DNA of 64,000 nt from Sphagnum magellanicum (lineage: Eukaryota; Streptophyta; Sphagnopsida; Sphagnales; Sphagnaceae). The DNA lies in contig CM038907.1 in assembly GCA_021904315.1 (NCBI GenBank), positions 26,047,223 through 26,111,222 on the forward strand, given 5' to 3'. Shown piece by piece: positions 20,687 to 34,500 of this stretch (position 1 is the stretch's first letter; the number at the start of each line of letters is the position of its first letter). The translations under genes and the position numbers were made by a program. Under the pieces are notes generated by a model, which worked only from the letters and a program-made list of their open reading frames with translations, had not been told where the DNA came from and did not search any database.

Positions 20687-23469
20687 TAAATATTAAAAAC
20701 ATTTGTCTTTCCATGAGATGTTGTCATCATGCAACCACATAAAATTGTACGCACAAGTTCAAAAATTATATTTGCACAAAAAACATTATTCAAAAGAAAT
20801 GGGGTATGATGGTGTTTACCATACACATATCCATCAAACATTTAAAAGTCATAATCTCCATTGAAATCAATGCTTTCAACAAGGTTTTTTTCACCATAGT
20901 TATTAAGCCATGCATAATGATATGTTCAAATCTTTCATGCCACATGTCAATATTTTCTAGTTTAGAAGAAAAAGGTTTACAACTAAAAATCGAACTATTC
21001 CAACTTGTTTAGGTTCCTTTCTTAAACACCTCAACTATCATTGTGTTTGCATTAGAAAATTTCAACTAGAACATTTAGGGTTTTCAATTTTCACTTTGAA
21101 ACCTTGTTTTTATTAAGTTACAAACTAGTCAATAACAAATTTTATGCCAATTTAGGGACATATAGTGCATCTCCAATGTACTTCAAAATACCACTTAGAA
21201 GTTTGAAAACAATAATGTTTTTCGCACACACATCAATGGTATTATTGCCCCCAATATATATTTTGTGACCCAAAATAAACTTTTCAAAAGTTGAAAATAC
21301 TTCCATCTAAAATGTGAAATGTTATGAAACTTTAAAATTAATAAATTAAATATTTTTGCAATCTATAAAGATAGACAAAATAATCAAAAAAATATCAATC
21401 TTCCCTATTATAACCACATGTGAAGAACTTTTGAAATTAATTTTCCTTAATCTTATTTAATCTTGTGATTTTTTTTTGCACAATCACCTCCCCTCTTTGA
21501 TAGTTCATTTTCGAAAAAAATTCAATATACACCCCTTTTGAACTTTTTAAAAACATCTTTAACACTCAATGTTTTTTGTTTTGTGCCAAATTGTTAAATA
21601 TTTTAAGTTTTCACCTAAATTGGAATTATTTTTACAAAAATGGTCCAGATGTTAGTTATTCCAAGTATAATTCATTAGTATGAATATTAAGACAAGCCAT
21701 TCAAGTATGGGAAAAAATGGCAAACTCTTTAGAAGTGTAAATGCTAAATTTTCATCAGAAATTTGATTATCAATGTTTTCAACTAATCAATAACCATGAG
21801 AAATTTTTCAATGTGCACTTATAGTAAAATGCCTTCCTTTATTTTAGTATTGCAAAAATTTTAACAAAATTATAAACTATTGTTCACATGTCATCTTTCA
21901 AATTTTGCACAAATGTTGTTCCAAGCATCTTTTGTGTTTTTTGCACATGTTACATAATGCAATACAAAATCAACAACGTTGATAAATATTGTCCCACAAG
22001 TTGTAACTTGTTTTTTTCTATCAACAAATAATTTTCATGATTTCTTCTTTAAGGAACAATTTTTTCGAACTCAATTTTTGGTGGCATACTTTTTAAAAAT
22101 GATTTCCCACATGACAACTATATCATGCGATTGTAATTTAATGAGATATTTAGCTAAATTTAATTAAAATGTTTCATATTTCTAAAATTTAATTGTATGA
22201 AACAAAAATTATCTACAATAAATAAAATTTTATAGGATGTTCACATCCCATAAACTTAGGTTATGATAATAATTGTCATGATATAAAAAAATCAATATTT
22301 TGAAATAAAAAGTAGGTGATTTTTCTTAGAATATTAGCAAAAGTTATAATCCATTTTTTAAATTCACAATTTTTTGGGTTAATACTTGATGATAATCATG
22401 GTGGTTAACTTTTGATGATAAATTTGTGGTGATTAATAATGATTTTTTGGGGAAATTTTTCACACTATGGTGACAAAAAAGAGATTAATGTCATTGCTCA
22501 AAGGCAATTTTAGGGGAAAATGCCCAAAAAGCCATATTTTGAAGGAAAAAAAAGTTAGGAATCACCACATTTAGATAATCAAATATAGGTCGCCAAAATT
22601 AAGCAAGATTCCAAAATATTTTTATTAACCTTTCATACCTTTAATCAAATTTGGCTGATTCCATTTATGGATGATTGTTAATACACCTATTTGATAAAAA
22701 TGGAAAACACACCTCATTGATTAACTTTTGATGATAATTGTGGCAATTTACTTTTCATTAAAGTTGTGGTGACTATTGTGATGATTTTATTGTGGTTTGG
22801 ATAGTTAGAGCATCACAAGATGTAGGTGATAATGTTTTCAATTTCAAGATATACACCTCCAACTATGGTTTACTATTGGAATTGTTCCATTGGAAAGTAC
22901 ATGGTGATGCACAACTCTAATACCATTCATGAAAACACAATACACAAAGCGCCATAATTAGGGTTTTTTTTAAAAAAAAAATGTTTTCATGAATTGCAAA
23001 AATAAAAACACATTTCACTAAATTATTTATCATTCTTGGGAGGTTAACAATTTATCATTTTGGAGCTATAATAATATATAGAATGAATTCCCAAAAGATA
23101 CACTTCTATTAAAAAAAACTCAATCTAGAACCAAAAAACAAAAAACAAAGATTGTGGATAAGATATTATTATGGGCAAACATTCTTTAAATAACTTGTGA
23201 AAGGCATAATAGGAAAGCATATACTATAGGCCCCCACATATGTGTTTTTGTGCATGTGTAACTTCGGAATGCAACCCAATCTGTTTGACACAACCATGAA
23301 CTTTACAATTGTTTTGGTCCTATGGTGCCAACAGATTTTGCATGTTTGTATACAAGAAGGAATGGCAAGCCCATGAAATATCATCTTTTTGAGATTATGG
23401 GACCCAGAACTCTTTTATGTTCCCACTTCTTTCGCCTATCTCATGAACCTTCTTATTTCCCCTTTTACA
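20687..23469. other. AT-rich intergenic DNA, no gene seen
   Basis: Very AT-rich with short open frames only. No repeat unit, RNA gene or transposon end was recognised. Confidence 0.5.
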
Positions 23470-23471
23470 AA

Positions 23472-23562
23472 GGTAAGTACCAACTACCTATGTTTTAGTG
23501 GGTAAGTATCTTGTATACCCTGAGTACAAGATACTTACCCACTTAAACATAGGGATACTTAT
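23472..23562. repeat. Hairpin-forming inverted repeat
   Basis: Left arm 23472-23517 and right arm 23522-23562 are near reverse complements. The best part is GTGGGTAAGTATCTTGTA-type sequence on the left against TACAAGATACTTACCCAC on the right, extended outward by CTATGTTTTA/TTAAACATAG. The loop is only a few bases. Related GGTACTTAT and GTAAGTAGG words recur at 23970-24065, so it could be one end of a MITE-like element spanning about 23470-24065. Confidence 0.7.
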
Positions 23563-24489
23563 TTTGTTTCTTATTAATTAATTGGGGGTGCCTCACAAGT
23601 CCAACTTTTTTTCTTTTTTTGCAATGAGCCAATTTGATTGGCCCCTCGGAAAAAAAGAGAGTTGAAACTATGGATGCTCCCCAAAATACAAGTTTCTATG
23701 GAAAGATAGAGTGCCTCGCTGTTTGGCCCACCTATATAGGGTGAGAAGGGGAGGACTTTGGGCAAAACATATGGGATTAAAGCAAGTTGCTATTAGAGAC
23801 ACCCTTGGGGAGCACATTGGGAACTCAGGGAACACATTAAAAACCTAATGGGGGAACCCATTGAGAACTTGAAGGGAACATGTTGGGAACAAAGGAAAAA
23901 TGAAAAAAATCACCCCTCCCCGCCCTGCCCGCCCCCATTTTTGGCCTGGGCTAATACCCCCTTATAAACTGGGGGTACTTATCCTCAAAGGTAAGTAGGT
24001 ATGGAACACAACTTACTAGATAAGTAGGAAAGTCAGTAAGTCGCCTCATGACTACCAAGTAAGTAGATGGATGTGAATACAATGGAAAAGTGTTTTCTGT
24101 CTACACACCATCCATCCTGCATGGTGAGTTGGTGGGTGCTCATTCACTCGTTCGGACCGTTTGTTGGTAGTGTGACACGAGTTTTTGGGTCTTCTGGGCC
24201 CATGGAAGTGAGTTGCTTCTCACCAATTGAATTCCATTTGGAACATGCCACATGCTTTCCATAAAGTGTTTGCTCTTTTTCCTTGGAAACCTCAACTCTA
24301 ATTTAAGAATTATGAACATTCCTGATAGATGTTACTTATGGGGTCTTTTCTCCTCCCCAGTTTCTCTCTTTTTCCTGTTGCAATTAAGAATATCATACAT
24401 AGTAGACTTATCCGTAAAGTAACCCTATCTTCACCATCTCTTTGGGCCGGCCTCCTTTCACCCCCCATCCCCTCTTTCAGTGGTATCCG
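23563..24489. other. Intergenic sequence with moderate GC
   Basis: GC rises compared with the desert. The phrase GGGAACACATT/GGGAACCCATTG/GGGAACATGTTGGGAAC recurs near 23810-23890. No coding region is recognisable. Confidence 0.35.
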
Positions 24490-24883
24490 CAAAGTAAAGA
24501 CATTTTAATAAATCTCAGTGTGAAATGCTGATGTACAGCATTTAATGCACAAGGTTCGAGACTCAATATAGTAGTTATATATACAGTTAGGAGCAGTGAA
24601 AATATATGTAGCGGCAGCAGTGGAGGCGCTCAGGAAAAAGGAAAGACAGGATGACACTCAGTTTACTACCAAAATTGATGGTTTTCTTCAGTTCCATCCC
24701 TCGTTGAATGCTAATGTACTCTTTTGCAGGTTTTTTTTGAATCTCACCCTCTGTATGACCAAACTCAGGGTTCTGGTGCTGTGTTTTTTCTACATTACGG
24801 ATAACTTTAGTACCTTGTCAGCTTTGGCACAAATTACGTTACTTTTGGAAATGATGAAACTTTCCCAAAAAAAAAAAAAAAAA
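24490..24883 (+). mobile_element. Possible retroposed segment ending in poly(A)
   Basis: A 17-base A run (24867-24883) ends a stretch of moderate GC in otherwise AT-rich DNA. About 320 bp before it is GGTTCGAGACTC (about 24552), similar to a pol III B box. A 123-codon open frame (24596-24967) spans the segment but reads through the poly(A), so I do not treat it as a gene. A SINE or processed transcript is possible. I could not identify a target-site duplication or an A box. Confidence 0.25.
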
Positions 24884-25039
24884 CTCTTTTCTCAAAGAAT
24901 AATTTTGTTTGAAGGAATTCAGAGAATAATTTTTAATACTCAGGAACATTCTATTATTTCAAAATAAAATCATCAAAATTCTATCATAATTAATGAAGTT
25001 TGAGAACTATTGTAGTGTAGTTGGAGGGCACCTTACCAT

Positions 25040-25232
25040 ACATTACATTGCCTTGTGTTTGCTGCTTGAGTTCGGCAGGCTCCTGTGCTCATACATCGGG
25101 CAGCAAACACAAGCCATTCAATCTGGATGATCGAGCTTTGTGCTGGGCAAGGCCCACAGATGGGGTTGGTCCCTGCCCTTAACTGACACCTCAGGGAGCG
25201 GGCATTTTTTTTGGGAACGTCCCGCTCCTAAG
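25040..25232. other. GC-rich island with two hairpins
   Basis: A perfect 14-bp inverted repeat (CTTGTGTTTGCTGC at 25052-25065, its complement at 25100-25113) encloses 34 bases. A second one (GGAGCGGG at 25195-25202 and CCCGCTCC at 25221-25228) follows. Local GC is well above the surroundings. It could be a structured RNA, a transposon terminus or a remnant of a mobile element; nothing allows a choice. Confidence 0.45.
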
Positions 25233-25982
25233 GCATGAGTTGCACATAAGTATTTGACCATTGGGTTAATTTTCAGCTGGAGAGAGTTGTGGTCAGCTTT
25301 GTAATGGGGGTTGAGGTTATGCTCACAGAGAATAGTGATCATCAGTTGAGATTGATATCATCGGAAAAGATAAGGGGCTCCTCATTTGTTGGCCTTGCCT
25401 ACCGAGGCAAGGATATTGTGTCTAGATTCATTATAGAGTACAGTAGCTTAAGGGATTTTGGCTCTTAGGTAATAGGTCTATTTTTATATGAGAACTTTTG
25501 AAAAATGATATTTTGGCTTGTGTTGGGAACTTGAGATTAGTTATAGAGTTATGATATCTCCAAGGATTTTGGTTTCTTTTTTGGAGGATTTTTTGAAGAT
25601 TATATTTTTGCATGGTGAAATATTTGAGTTTTCATAATTCTTCTTTTGCATTAAGATAGGTTTTAATGTAAATGGCAAGCCCACAGTGTGACACACCCCT
25701 TGATATGTTGAGGAAGACCTTGTTATCAATGCATTTCACCTTGGACCTAAAGCATGATCATGTATATTTCTTCCCTTCGTATTTATTTCATTTTAAACCT
25801 TGGGAATGACCACATAAGTTCCATTTCCTTAGCATTTAAAGCTCACATTCACTTTTGTTCTGGCAAGGGGGTGAGGCTATGGTTGATTGTTAAACCATCT
25901 ATTCATTCATTTCAGATTGTACACTTTATTTTTATCTCAACATTACATTTTCATCTCAATTTGATTTAGCCTTCAACATTTA

Positions 25983-26115
25983 ATATTTTCATGTGTGAGT
26001 GTGGACATGGGTTAGACACATTTGGCACGCATTTAACACATTGTCCATTTTTCTCACATGTGAATGTGAACACGAATTAAACACATTTCACACGCATTTC
26101 ACACGTTGTTCGTTT
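25983..26115. repeat. Imperfect tandem duplication, about 62-bp unit
   Basis: Two adjacent copies share CATGTG-GAGTGTG/ATGTG-AC, TTAGACACATTT or TTAAACACATTT, ACGCATTT-ACAC and TTGTCCATTT or TTGTTCGTTT. The offset is about 61-63 bp. Confidence 0.65.
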
Positions 26116-29100
26116 GGAGGTTAATGGATAGTCACACATGATGCTATCAAAAACATCATGTATGACCTTGTTCGAGAGAATGGGCATGATGTCTAGAGAG
26201 AATGGTGGTATGCCTTTATGTTAAGAGTTTTATTACAAATCGATTTCCACATGGCTTGTGAGGACCAAGTTTTTATTGCTAATGTTGTGGTTATTGACTT
26301 GAGATGAGAGACAATGCTTATGAGTGTCGTTAATTGACCAACAAGTGCAGCTGCGAAACTTAACGCCATCGTTAAAATTCGCAAGTATATAAGGCTTCAT
26401 GAGGGGCACCACTTTATTCTGATGGCTATGGAGGTGCATGACACACCCCCATGTGATATGGATTCTTTCATCAAGGGGTGTGTTCGTCTTTTCCATGATA
26501 GTTAATCAAAAGGTCATTTATCCTTGTCTTTTTGCATTCAATTTTTCAAGTAGTGTGTTAACATTGTTCTTCAACATGCTTTAACCTTTATTATAAATAG
26601 GAAGATTATGTTGGTGGGAGGTGTTTGTTCTAGACCTCCTATTATTATTAGATCTCATGACTTGCATGCAAGTGACATTAAAAGGACTATGGGTGAATTA
26701 ACGTCCTATTATGGGAGGATCTAGTTTTTTCCTTTCTTTGGTTCATGTTGGTTGTGTGTCTTTTGGCCTTCCCTTTTGTCTTCCTTGTGATGGTTCTAGC
26801 CATCAATTTTTATTATGCTCCCTTTTTTTTTTTCCTTACATATTTTATGATATTTTTTACCCATTTTCATAGGTACCTAGGTTAAGAAAAGGAGAAGTAA
26901 GAAGGTGTACACAATAAGTTACCTTGGTCATTCCAACCTTAGTCACAAACTTGGTGTTAACATTATCAATGTCAATAGTCCTAACATTAGGGTTAGTTGT
27001 AGTTATGTCACACATTGTCATTTAACATTAACACCAATTTATCATGGTGGCATTCAATGCAATAAAAAGACACAATTTTGAAAATTTACAACATCACTAA
27101 TTTTATTTTATTTTTATGATGTTCTTCAATTTTTATTATTATTGAGATATGGAAACTATTTAAAATTTCTTTTCATTTTTCCACTTCTCTTCATCATTTG
27201 TCACTAATCTTTTGTCTCCTTCCTATCTATTGGGCTTTTTCATTTTGTTTTTATGAGTTTTAACATTTTCATTTTTATTGGGATGCATTCACAATTGGGT
27301 ACACAAAAGGATTGTTTTGTCTTCAAAATCATATTGAACTTCAATTTTGATTGAATTTTTTAATTGGTATAACTTACAAGTTATAAAATTTTTATTATTT
27401 CATTAAATAAAAATGTAAATTTGGATCAATATAATTTAAAATAATCATAATTTTGATGATTAAAAAATGTTCATAAACACAACTTAAAAATCATGTTTCG
27501 TTACTCAATTTTATTGAAAATAAATAATGAAGAATATCAATATTTGTTCAAATTGTTTCATATTTTAACCAAAAATGAAATAAATTATGTTTTAGATGAT
27601 GACATAAATTAATAATATTTTAAAAACTTGTGGAATTGATCTTAAAATCTTGATTTTTTCATTAAAAAAATATCAATAATAAGGACAAACATGTTTTTTT
27701 TTAATAGTCAATTTACATTCCAAAGCTTTGGAAGGAAATTGAGGAGATGTGGATAGAATTAGTAAGACATTATTATTTTTTTAATAAAAATTTGGCAATC
27801 CAAATGAAAGATTGTCATTCTAGAAGTGTCTTAAAATCCTACATTGCTTATTGGCTTATATTTCAACATGACATTCAAAATTTGTTCAATTTTTTTTTAC
27901 CAAACATTTTTCCACTTAGTGGTTGACATACTAAACATTTATGTTCACTTTTCATTGTTTAACATCTTAGAACATTCATTTTGCTTCAAAACACAAAAAA
28001 CACATGATAAAATTGTTTCATGGTTCTTAATACAATAGGTCATCTATGAATGCATTTTTTATTTTATTTTTTATTTTCTTACTATCAAAACATTGTTACA
28101 TTTTTTTCTTTGTAATCATTGATGTGCAAGTTTTCATTGAAATGTTAAACATTGATTTTTTTGTCTTGTTTGAACATTTGCCTTTGTGGTTTTTTTGGGG
28201 GTCTTTGTCCTTATTTATTTTCAATTTTAACATGGTTGCATTGTGATTATTTGTAGTCAATGAGTTGAAAGTTTGCATTGAAATGTTGAATGTTAGTTTT
28301 GTTCCTTTTGTATAACTTGGTTAGTTTGTTTTACCACTATTGCATTGAATGTTTACATCATTCCAAGTACATTTTATTTTTTTCCAATCTCCATTTCACT
28401 TTCAATCCATTTGTTTTCTTAATTTTTTGTTGCTTCATTACAATGCATTTTCACTTTCAATCCATTTACATTTTTCAATGTTTTTGTTTTTGTTTTTGTT
28501 TTGATTGATTATGTTTCATGTGTCTTGTTTTTTTTTGTTTTAGAATTGTTTTTTGGGTGCATTATTGGTTCACTTTGTTTCTTGGCAAGTTTTTATGCAT
28601 GGGCATTGCATCAATATAAAAATTTAAAAGGTTTTAGTGTAATGCAAATTTGGTTTATTACATTTATTTACTTGAACTATTTTTGTTTATTATTTATGAT
28701 GGGAGACAAATAAGTTCTTGTTGGGTATTTCATCATCTTCATTGACTTGCTTTTAGAAAAAAATCATAAAAATGCAAATGTTCCTTTCTTGGCCCCATGA
28801 ATCAACCTATGGATAATGCAAATGATGTTTTAAATGCATTCTTGTAACTTTTTCATTACATGTGAATATTGTCTATTAAAAGAAAAATCAATTCCTAAAT
28901 TTAAACCTCATTCAATAATAGGTAAAACCCAGGTTAGTCATTTAGTTTTTCAATTTGTCATTCAATATAATATGATGATGAGAGGTGAACCTAAGGTGAG
29001 TTGACAATTTGGAATGAATAAAGTTGTTTTGTTTGGAATTGTTGAATGGAAATTAGGCCATTGATAGTCAAACAAGACACCAAATATTATAAAAATTACA

Positions 29101-30740
29101 AAGGTAAATTTTTTTCCAAAGTACATAAATTCCAAGATAAACTATGGCAAAAACATGCTTAAATCTAAATCCAAACACATAAAATGAAAATTAAAGGTAA
29201 GAACATGAGGTGTGCAAAACAAAGTTCAAAAACAAAAAAATATTTTAATAATATATGAAAGTGTAAACCTTTTCCTCCATACATTTTGGGTGGTAAGTAG
29301 CATTTTGTAATATCATAAATCGTAACCCCTTTTGAAAATGAAGTTCAACATTCCCTTTAAGAATGAAAACACAAATATGAATAATGTTTTATTAATATAT
29401 ATATTTTAAAAACACAAACAAAAAATTCATGCTTCAACAATACATGTTAGCCAAGATGTGAACTTGCATTTGAAAAAATTACATTGTGATTCAATAGGGC
29501 ACAAAACTCATTTTTGCACACAAACTCGAGCTCAAATGATTTTATGTCATGTTGTTTGTAAGCTAGAGAAATAAATGCAACCTTGTTTTGTTTTTGTGTG
29601 ACCTCTATGCTTTCATTTTCATCAAGGGGAAGAAGCAATGTGTTTGGGGTTTTGTTTGTGGAAAAAAAATCTAGGTCAAATGCAATATGAAAATTAGTGT
29701 TTACAAAAAGCCATCATTCCAATGGAGTTATGATATTATTTATAAAGGCACATAATATGTGTTTATTGTGATGTATGTTGGGTTGATAATATTGATATTA
29801 TCATTTAAATTAAGTCATGTTTTCTTATTGAGAATTTGGAAATGTTAGTTGGAACAACATGAAACAAATTTGTATTTCTATGTTGTTAAAAATAAGTTGA
29901 ATATATGGTAACTTCTAAAGTAACAATACAAGCATTGTGGCTTCTATGATTTTTTGAAATTGTTGATCAATTGCAAATGGAACCCCATTGATATATAAGA
30001 TGACAATCGAGACTATATATTTCCATTAAAAAACCCAACTTTTTTATGCTTGCATAACAATTATTGAGATTCATCATCATTTGATGTGAGGGCAAAATTT
30101 AAAATCACTTCATTAAGTTCATTATAACATTATTATATATGATTATTATTACATTGACCAAATCATTTTTTTGTTGAAAAGCACAAACATTTTTTTAATG
30201 CTTGATAAGTATGGTAAAATGTTGGACTTGATAATTCATTGAATGGGATTGTTGAATCTTAACATATTATCAAGTTATTTTTATTTCAGGTATTTGTGCT
30301 CATTTTGTATAGTTAGCTTTTTGAAATTATAAAAAGATTTTCTTTAAATTTAATTAAATATTTCATTGCATATAATGTTCACCCCAATTATTGTGAAAGT
30401 ACTATTTGCATGAGACAATGACATTATGCATGTGTTATTAAGAAAAATAAAAATCTACATAATGGGACATGTGCCTCTTAATTAGGAATCGGCCAACACA
30501 TGGGAATAAATCGCAAAAATTATAACAAACTTGTGCAATCCTAATAATGTTGGGTGGAAAGCTTGTTGTAAATTGTTGTTTTATTCATCTCTATTTTCTC
30601 ATTGATAATTTCCTGCCCAAATTTTTTAAAAAAAAAATCACCACAATTATTGTCATGATCATCCCCAAATTCAATGCCCATAAATTATAAAATGAAAATA
30701 TCGAGAAAATATTAATTCTATTATTAAATTCCACAAATAA
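26116..30740. other. AT-rich intergenic DNA, no gene seen
   Basis: Short frames only and much T-rich low-complexity sequence, especially 27850-28710, including a (TTTTTG)n run near 28483. No RNA gene or transposon end was recognised. Confidence 0.5.
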
Positions 30741-30746
30741 AGCCAA

Positions 30747-30820
30747 GCTCCTTCTCTCTCTCTTTCTTCTTCTTCTTCTCTCCTCCCTCTTGCTCTCTCT
30801 CTCTCTTTGCGCTTCTCTTC
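30747..30820 (+). promoter_or_regulatory. Pyrimidine-rich (CT/CTT) tract upstream of the PI4K gene
   Basis: About 70 bases consist almost only of CT and CTT units, in the abrupt transition from AT-rich desert to GC-richer leader. Such Y-patch/CT-rich tracts are common near plant transcription starts. The position, about 800 bp before the ATG, suggests the core promoter or the start of the 5' UTR. Confidence 0.5.
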
Positions 30821-31570
30821 AAAGTGGGCTTTTTCTTTGTTATTTCGCATCGTCCGTTGTTTTTTGGGCTCGCTTGTTCCGCGTTTGTTGTCGACTTCGC
30901 AACAACGCTTCTGGTGGGTGTTGTGAAATTTTTTTCCGTGGTCCTCGTTTTTTATGTAGTTGCGCGAGCGGGGGCGGGGAGATCGATCGCTCGCTCGCTC
31001 GCTCGCTTGCTTCCTCGCTCGAGAGATGAGGGATGATGGGTTCGTTTGTTGTTGTAATGGCGTGGGTAAAGCAATAGTCGAGCAGAAACAGAAGAGTTTT
31101 GGGAATGGAGAACAGAGGAGGATTGAGAACCAAAATGATGGGTGAAGATCGATGATGTGTGATCGATCCGAGTTTTGCAACTTGTTTACGATTTTGTTTT
31201 TTGTTTTTTTGGGGGGTGGGGGTTTTGGGTGAAAGGTCTGTGATGATTTCGTTTGTCTTTCTTGGCTTTGAAGAAATGTGGAGAGGAGGATGAGAAGGAG
31301 CAGAAGGAGACGAGGTCATGTGCCGGTCTTTTCGCGGAGCTTTTCATGGAGAGGTTTGGTGGGGTTTTGGTGAAGACGCTTTTATGAGGTTTGGGTCTTT
31401 GCTTTGTTGAGCCTGATCTATGTGCTTTTTTAGGGTTTTGTTAGATCCGGCGGAGGAGGATCGAGGAGAGAGAAGAAGAAGAAGACAAGAAAGGAAAAGA
31501 TATGGGAGTTGAATCTCTGGTGATGTAGTAGTGGGTAGAGGGCAGAACGGGAGAGGGGCGAAGAAGCGGG
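30821..31570 (+). promoter_or_regulatory. Probable 5' leader of the PI4K gene
   Basis: GC-rich sequence without a long frame in phase with the kinase. It contains a GCTC microsatellite (about 30985-31020) and several short upstream ATG frames (for example 30960-31145). An intron in the leader is likely given its length but cannot be placed reliably. The true start codon at 31571 is preceded by AAGCGGG. Confidence 0.4.
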
Positions 31571-34500
31571 ATGAAAGCACTGGCGGAGCTCTGTGATGTG
31601 CTCGCAGAGACAGATCCCGCATCGTCGACTACACAGAAGAATGTTGCATTGCTGAGGAGCCAATGTCCGGCGAGCGGGAGCAGCTTCTTCACATCAGGTG
31701 TTCCTCTCACCACACGCCAGTGTAGTGGACTTCTGGCTACAGCAAGATACCTAGCCAAAGCTCCGCAACCGCTAAACCAGAAGGAATTCTTATCCCTTAT
31801 CGTGGAGTTTGTGAATTCTGTTCCTGCACTTTCACGAGACCATGCCTGCCGCTGGCCTTCCTCTTTCACTTCAGATTCTCTTGATGCCTTCTTCACGGAG
31901 CTCTTGAGCTACATATCTCAGATTGCAAGAAAGTGGCCTGGAACATCCTGCACGCATGATGTCAGCCATGCCATTGCTGAAATTATCCAGTATGTCACAA
32001 CACCTGAACCAGATGAATCAAGCATCAAGGATCCAACATCCTCTCCCAATTTGCGAACCCAAGCTTCACAATTCTCCAAGTTGAGCTCTCTGGGAATCAA
32101 ATCCTTTGTTATAGCAGTGGTGCACCAGTGTCCAGCATTGCTAGCTTCTGATGCAGAGCTTATTGCAAAATGCTTGCTGCAACAGTGGCTGTCACCACAG
32201 CAGCTGTTGTCTCCCCCTGGGCCTTCAGACCAGAGTAGTAGTATAACACTGGCACCCAGATCTTCGGCATACAGCCTGCTGCAGAGCTCCAAAAGTTCTT
32301 CAGCTCAAAACTTGCGACAATCCTACTTAGCTCACAAATCAAAGTTTCATACCCCTCCAGGACAGAGCTCATTGGCGGTGGTGGCGGCACATGGCTCACC
32401 TCAACGGCATGCCACACCAACTTCCAATGGCAATTCAAGGTCCTCAAAGGATCTCAGAGGTTATCTCAGTGATGGGCCGTTGTCAGACTCCAGGGTTTCA
32501 TCCTCAACTGGGGATGAAAGCCCTAGTGCTCAATCCTCCTCAAACTTTTTCACACCTCCCTCTGTTTCTTCAAAAGGAAGTGCCACATCTGAGGAGCTGG
32601 GATCTGGAAGTGGTGAAGTCAATGGAACAAATGGTAGCAGGCGTGGGGATTTTGTAGGTGGTGGGAATAAACGCTTGAGGCAGTTGCTGGCTTCTTTAGA
32701 TGCACAATCGCTAGAGGCTCTGGAAAGGCAGGAGCTTGCTTTCCAGTTGCTTCTCCAGGTCTTGGCTAAGGGTGGTGGGGTACCACTGAAGGATGAGCTT
32801 ATGTTGCTCTTGAGAGCTGCAGCAATTGGGGAGCTCAGTTCCATCCTTCCTCTTCTTAGGGCATGTTACTTGACTTTTTCTCGACAGTATCAAAAGCTTC
32901 CTTTCTGCTCCTGCTCCACAGTATCATTTGAAAAGCTCTGCTTGCAGGATATGTAGTGCATGGTTGATGTGTTATGAAGAACCTGATGACCTAATGCTCA
33001 CATTGGGGGCACATGCCTGAAGAAGCTTCTGGACTTTTGACTCTCTATAGTTTGGTTTTGCCAAACAGATTCGGAAGCGAGATTGGCCTGTTGATGGGTT
33101 GTCACTGATGGCAAAGATGAACATGAAGTTGCAAGGAACACAAGCAGCAACCATGGTGATAGTGGAGCTTTTGACATTGTCCAGAGATGAAAAGCCACTC
33201 CAGGGCCAGCAGCCAGTTAGCAGCTTACCAAAGGCCTTAACAACCAAGGAAACACTGTCCCTTTTGATGGATGTTGCAGATGCATGCATGGGTTCACCAT
33301 GGCGAAGACTCAAGTCTTCTGAATCCTTATTTGAAGCCCTCCTCTCTGCAGTGACAAGAGTGGCAGCATCCCAGGGAAACACGATGCTAAAGATCCTTCT
33401 CCTGCGGGTCAAGAATCTCGTTTTAGCAGCTTGTGCTCAAGTACAGTTTTTCTGCTGCCCATTTTCTTGACATGGCTTTCTCCTCCATGCAGGTTTTATA
33501 TCATTATGACCCATGCTATGATTATGGTAGCTTGCAATGGTTGGAAATCCAAAAAACAGTTTTCTTGTATTTGCAGCAAACACATGATCGGGCATGACCC
33601 ATAAGCTTCAGCAGACACATGATGGTGGCAATCTCTTGCCTGCAGCTATATTGGCTGGGGTTTTCTGTCACATCCACCTGTGGGTACAAGCGCTTTGAGT
33701 GCTGATTTTGGAGTGTTGTGCAGGCAGATGCTTGGGCAATAAATGAGGGACATGTTTTTTCAAGTGTCAGAAGAGCAGCCTGCACATTGATTGAGGTGGC
33801 ATGGAACTCAGATAGGGCAGCTGTAGAGTCATTCCTCCTTTCTCTGGCGGCCTATGTCCGGGAGCATCTGGAACAGGTATGGATGAGTGCATAGTGGATG
33901 GTCACTTAGTTTCTCACTGCCCTGACTAGACCTTCCATTCGTGTCACATTGTAGAATCCACATTGTCAGTTAGAGATAATTTGTTGTTTGATGTGCATGG
34001 TAGAATGTGTCACAGTATTCTGTGTTAGGGACCTAGATCTTTGGGTGCCCCACACATCCATTCTGTCTTTTCACATATCCACATCTCGACATTGTGACAG
34101 GAGAAGTTGCAAACCTAAAAGATGAGTTCATGTATCTTTTATGTCTGTTTGTAGCTTGATGTCAGGTTCTATGCTGATTTTTTTGTGGTCCAGTCATAGC
34201 CAACTGATTGTGAGTATGGATCAAGCATGCATCTAAATACTTACTGTCCTGTCTAGTTGGACATGCATGTATTGATTTACCTACTGGGATGCAACAGGAG
34301 AAAACAGAGAGACAAGTGGCAGCAGTGACTCAGCTGAATATCATCCCGTTACTGACCAATATGATAGTTATGCTAAACAACGCAGAGGCTGTCAACATGA
34401 TAATGCCGCTGTTCATTGAGAGCTTGGAAGAGGGTGATGCATCTGTCCCCAGTCTTGTTCGATTAAGGGTGGGTTTTCTCTTCTTGACAAAGTATTGAAG

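Noticed and set aside
20342-20742. Gly- and Pro-rich frames of 114-118 codons
   Set aside because: They are translations of the Helitron's poly(T) and G-rich repeats on both strands.
24596-24967. 123-codon plus-strand frame
   Set aside because: It reads through a 17-base poly(A) as polylysine and has no domain; better explained as part of a retroposed or non-coding segment.
31441-32844. Minus-strand open frames opposite PI4K exon 1
   Set aside because: They mirror the coding bias of exon 1; the plus-strand frame continues into a fully matched kinase gene.
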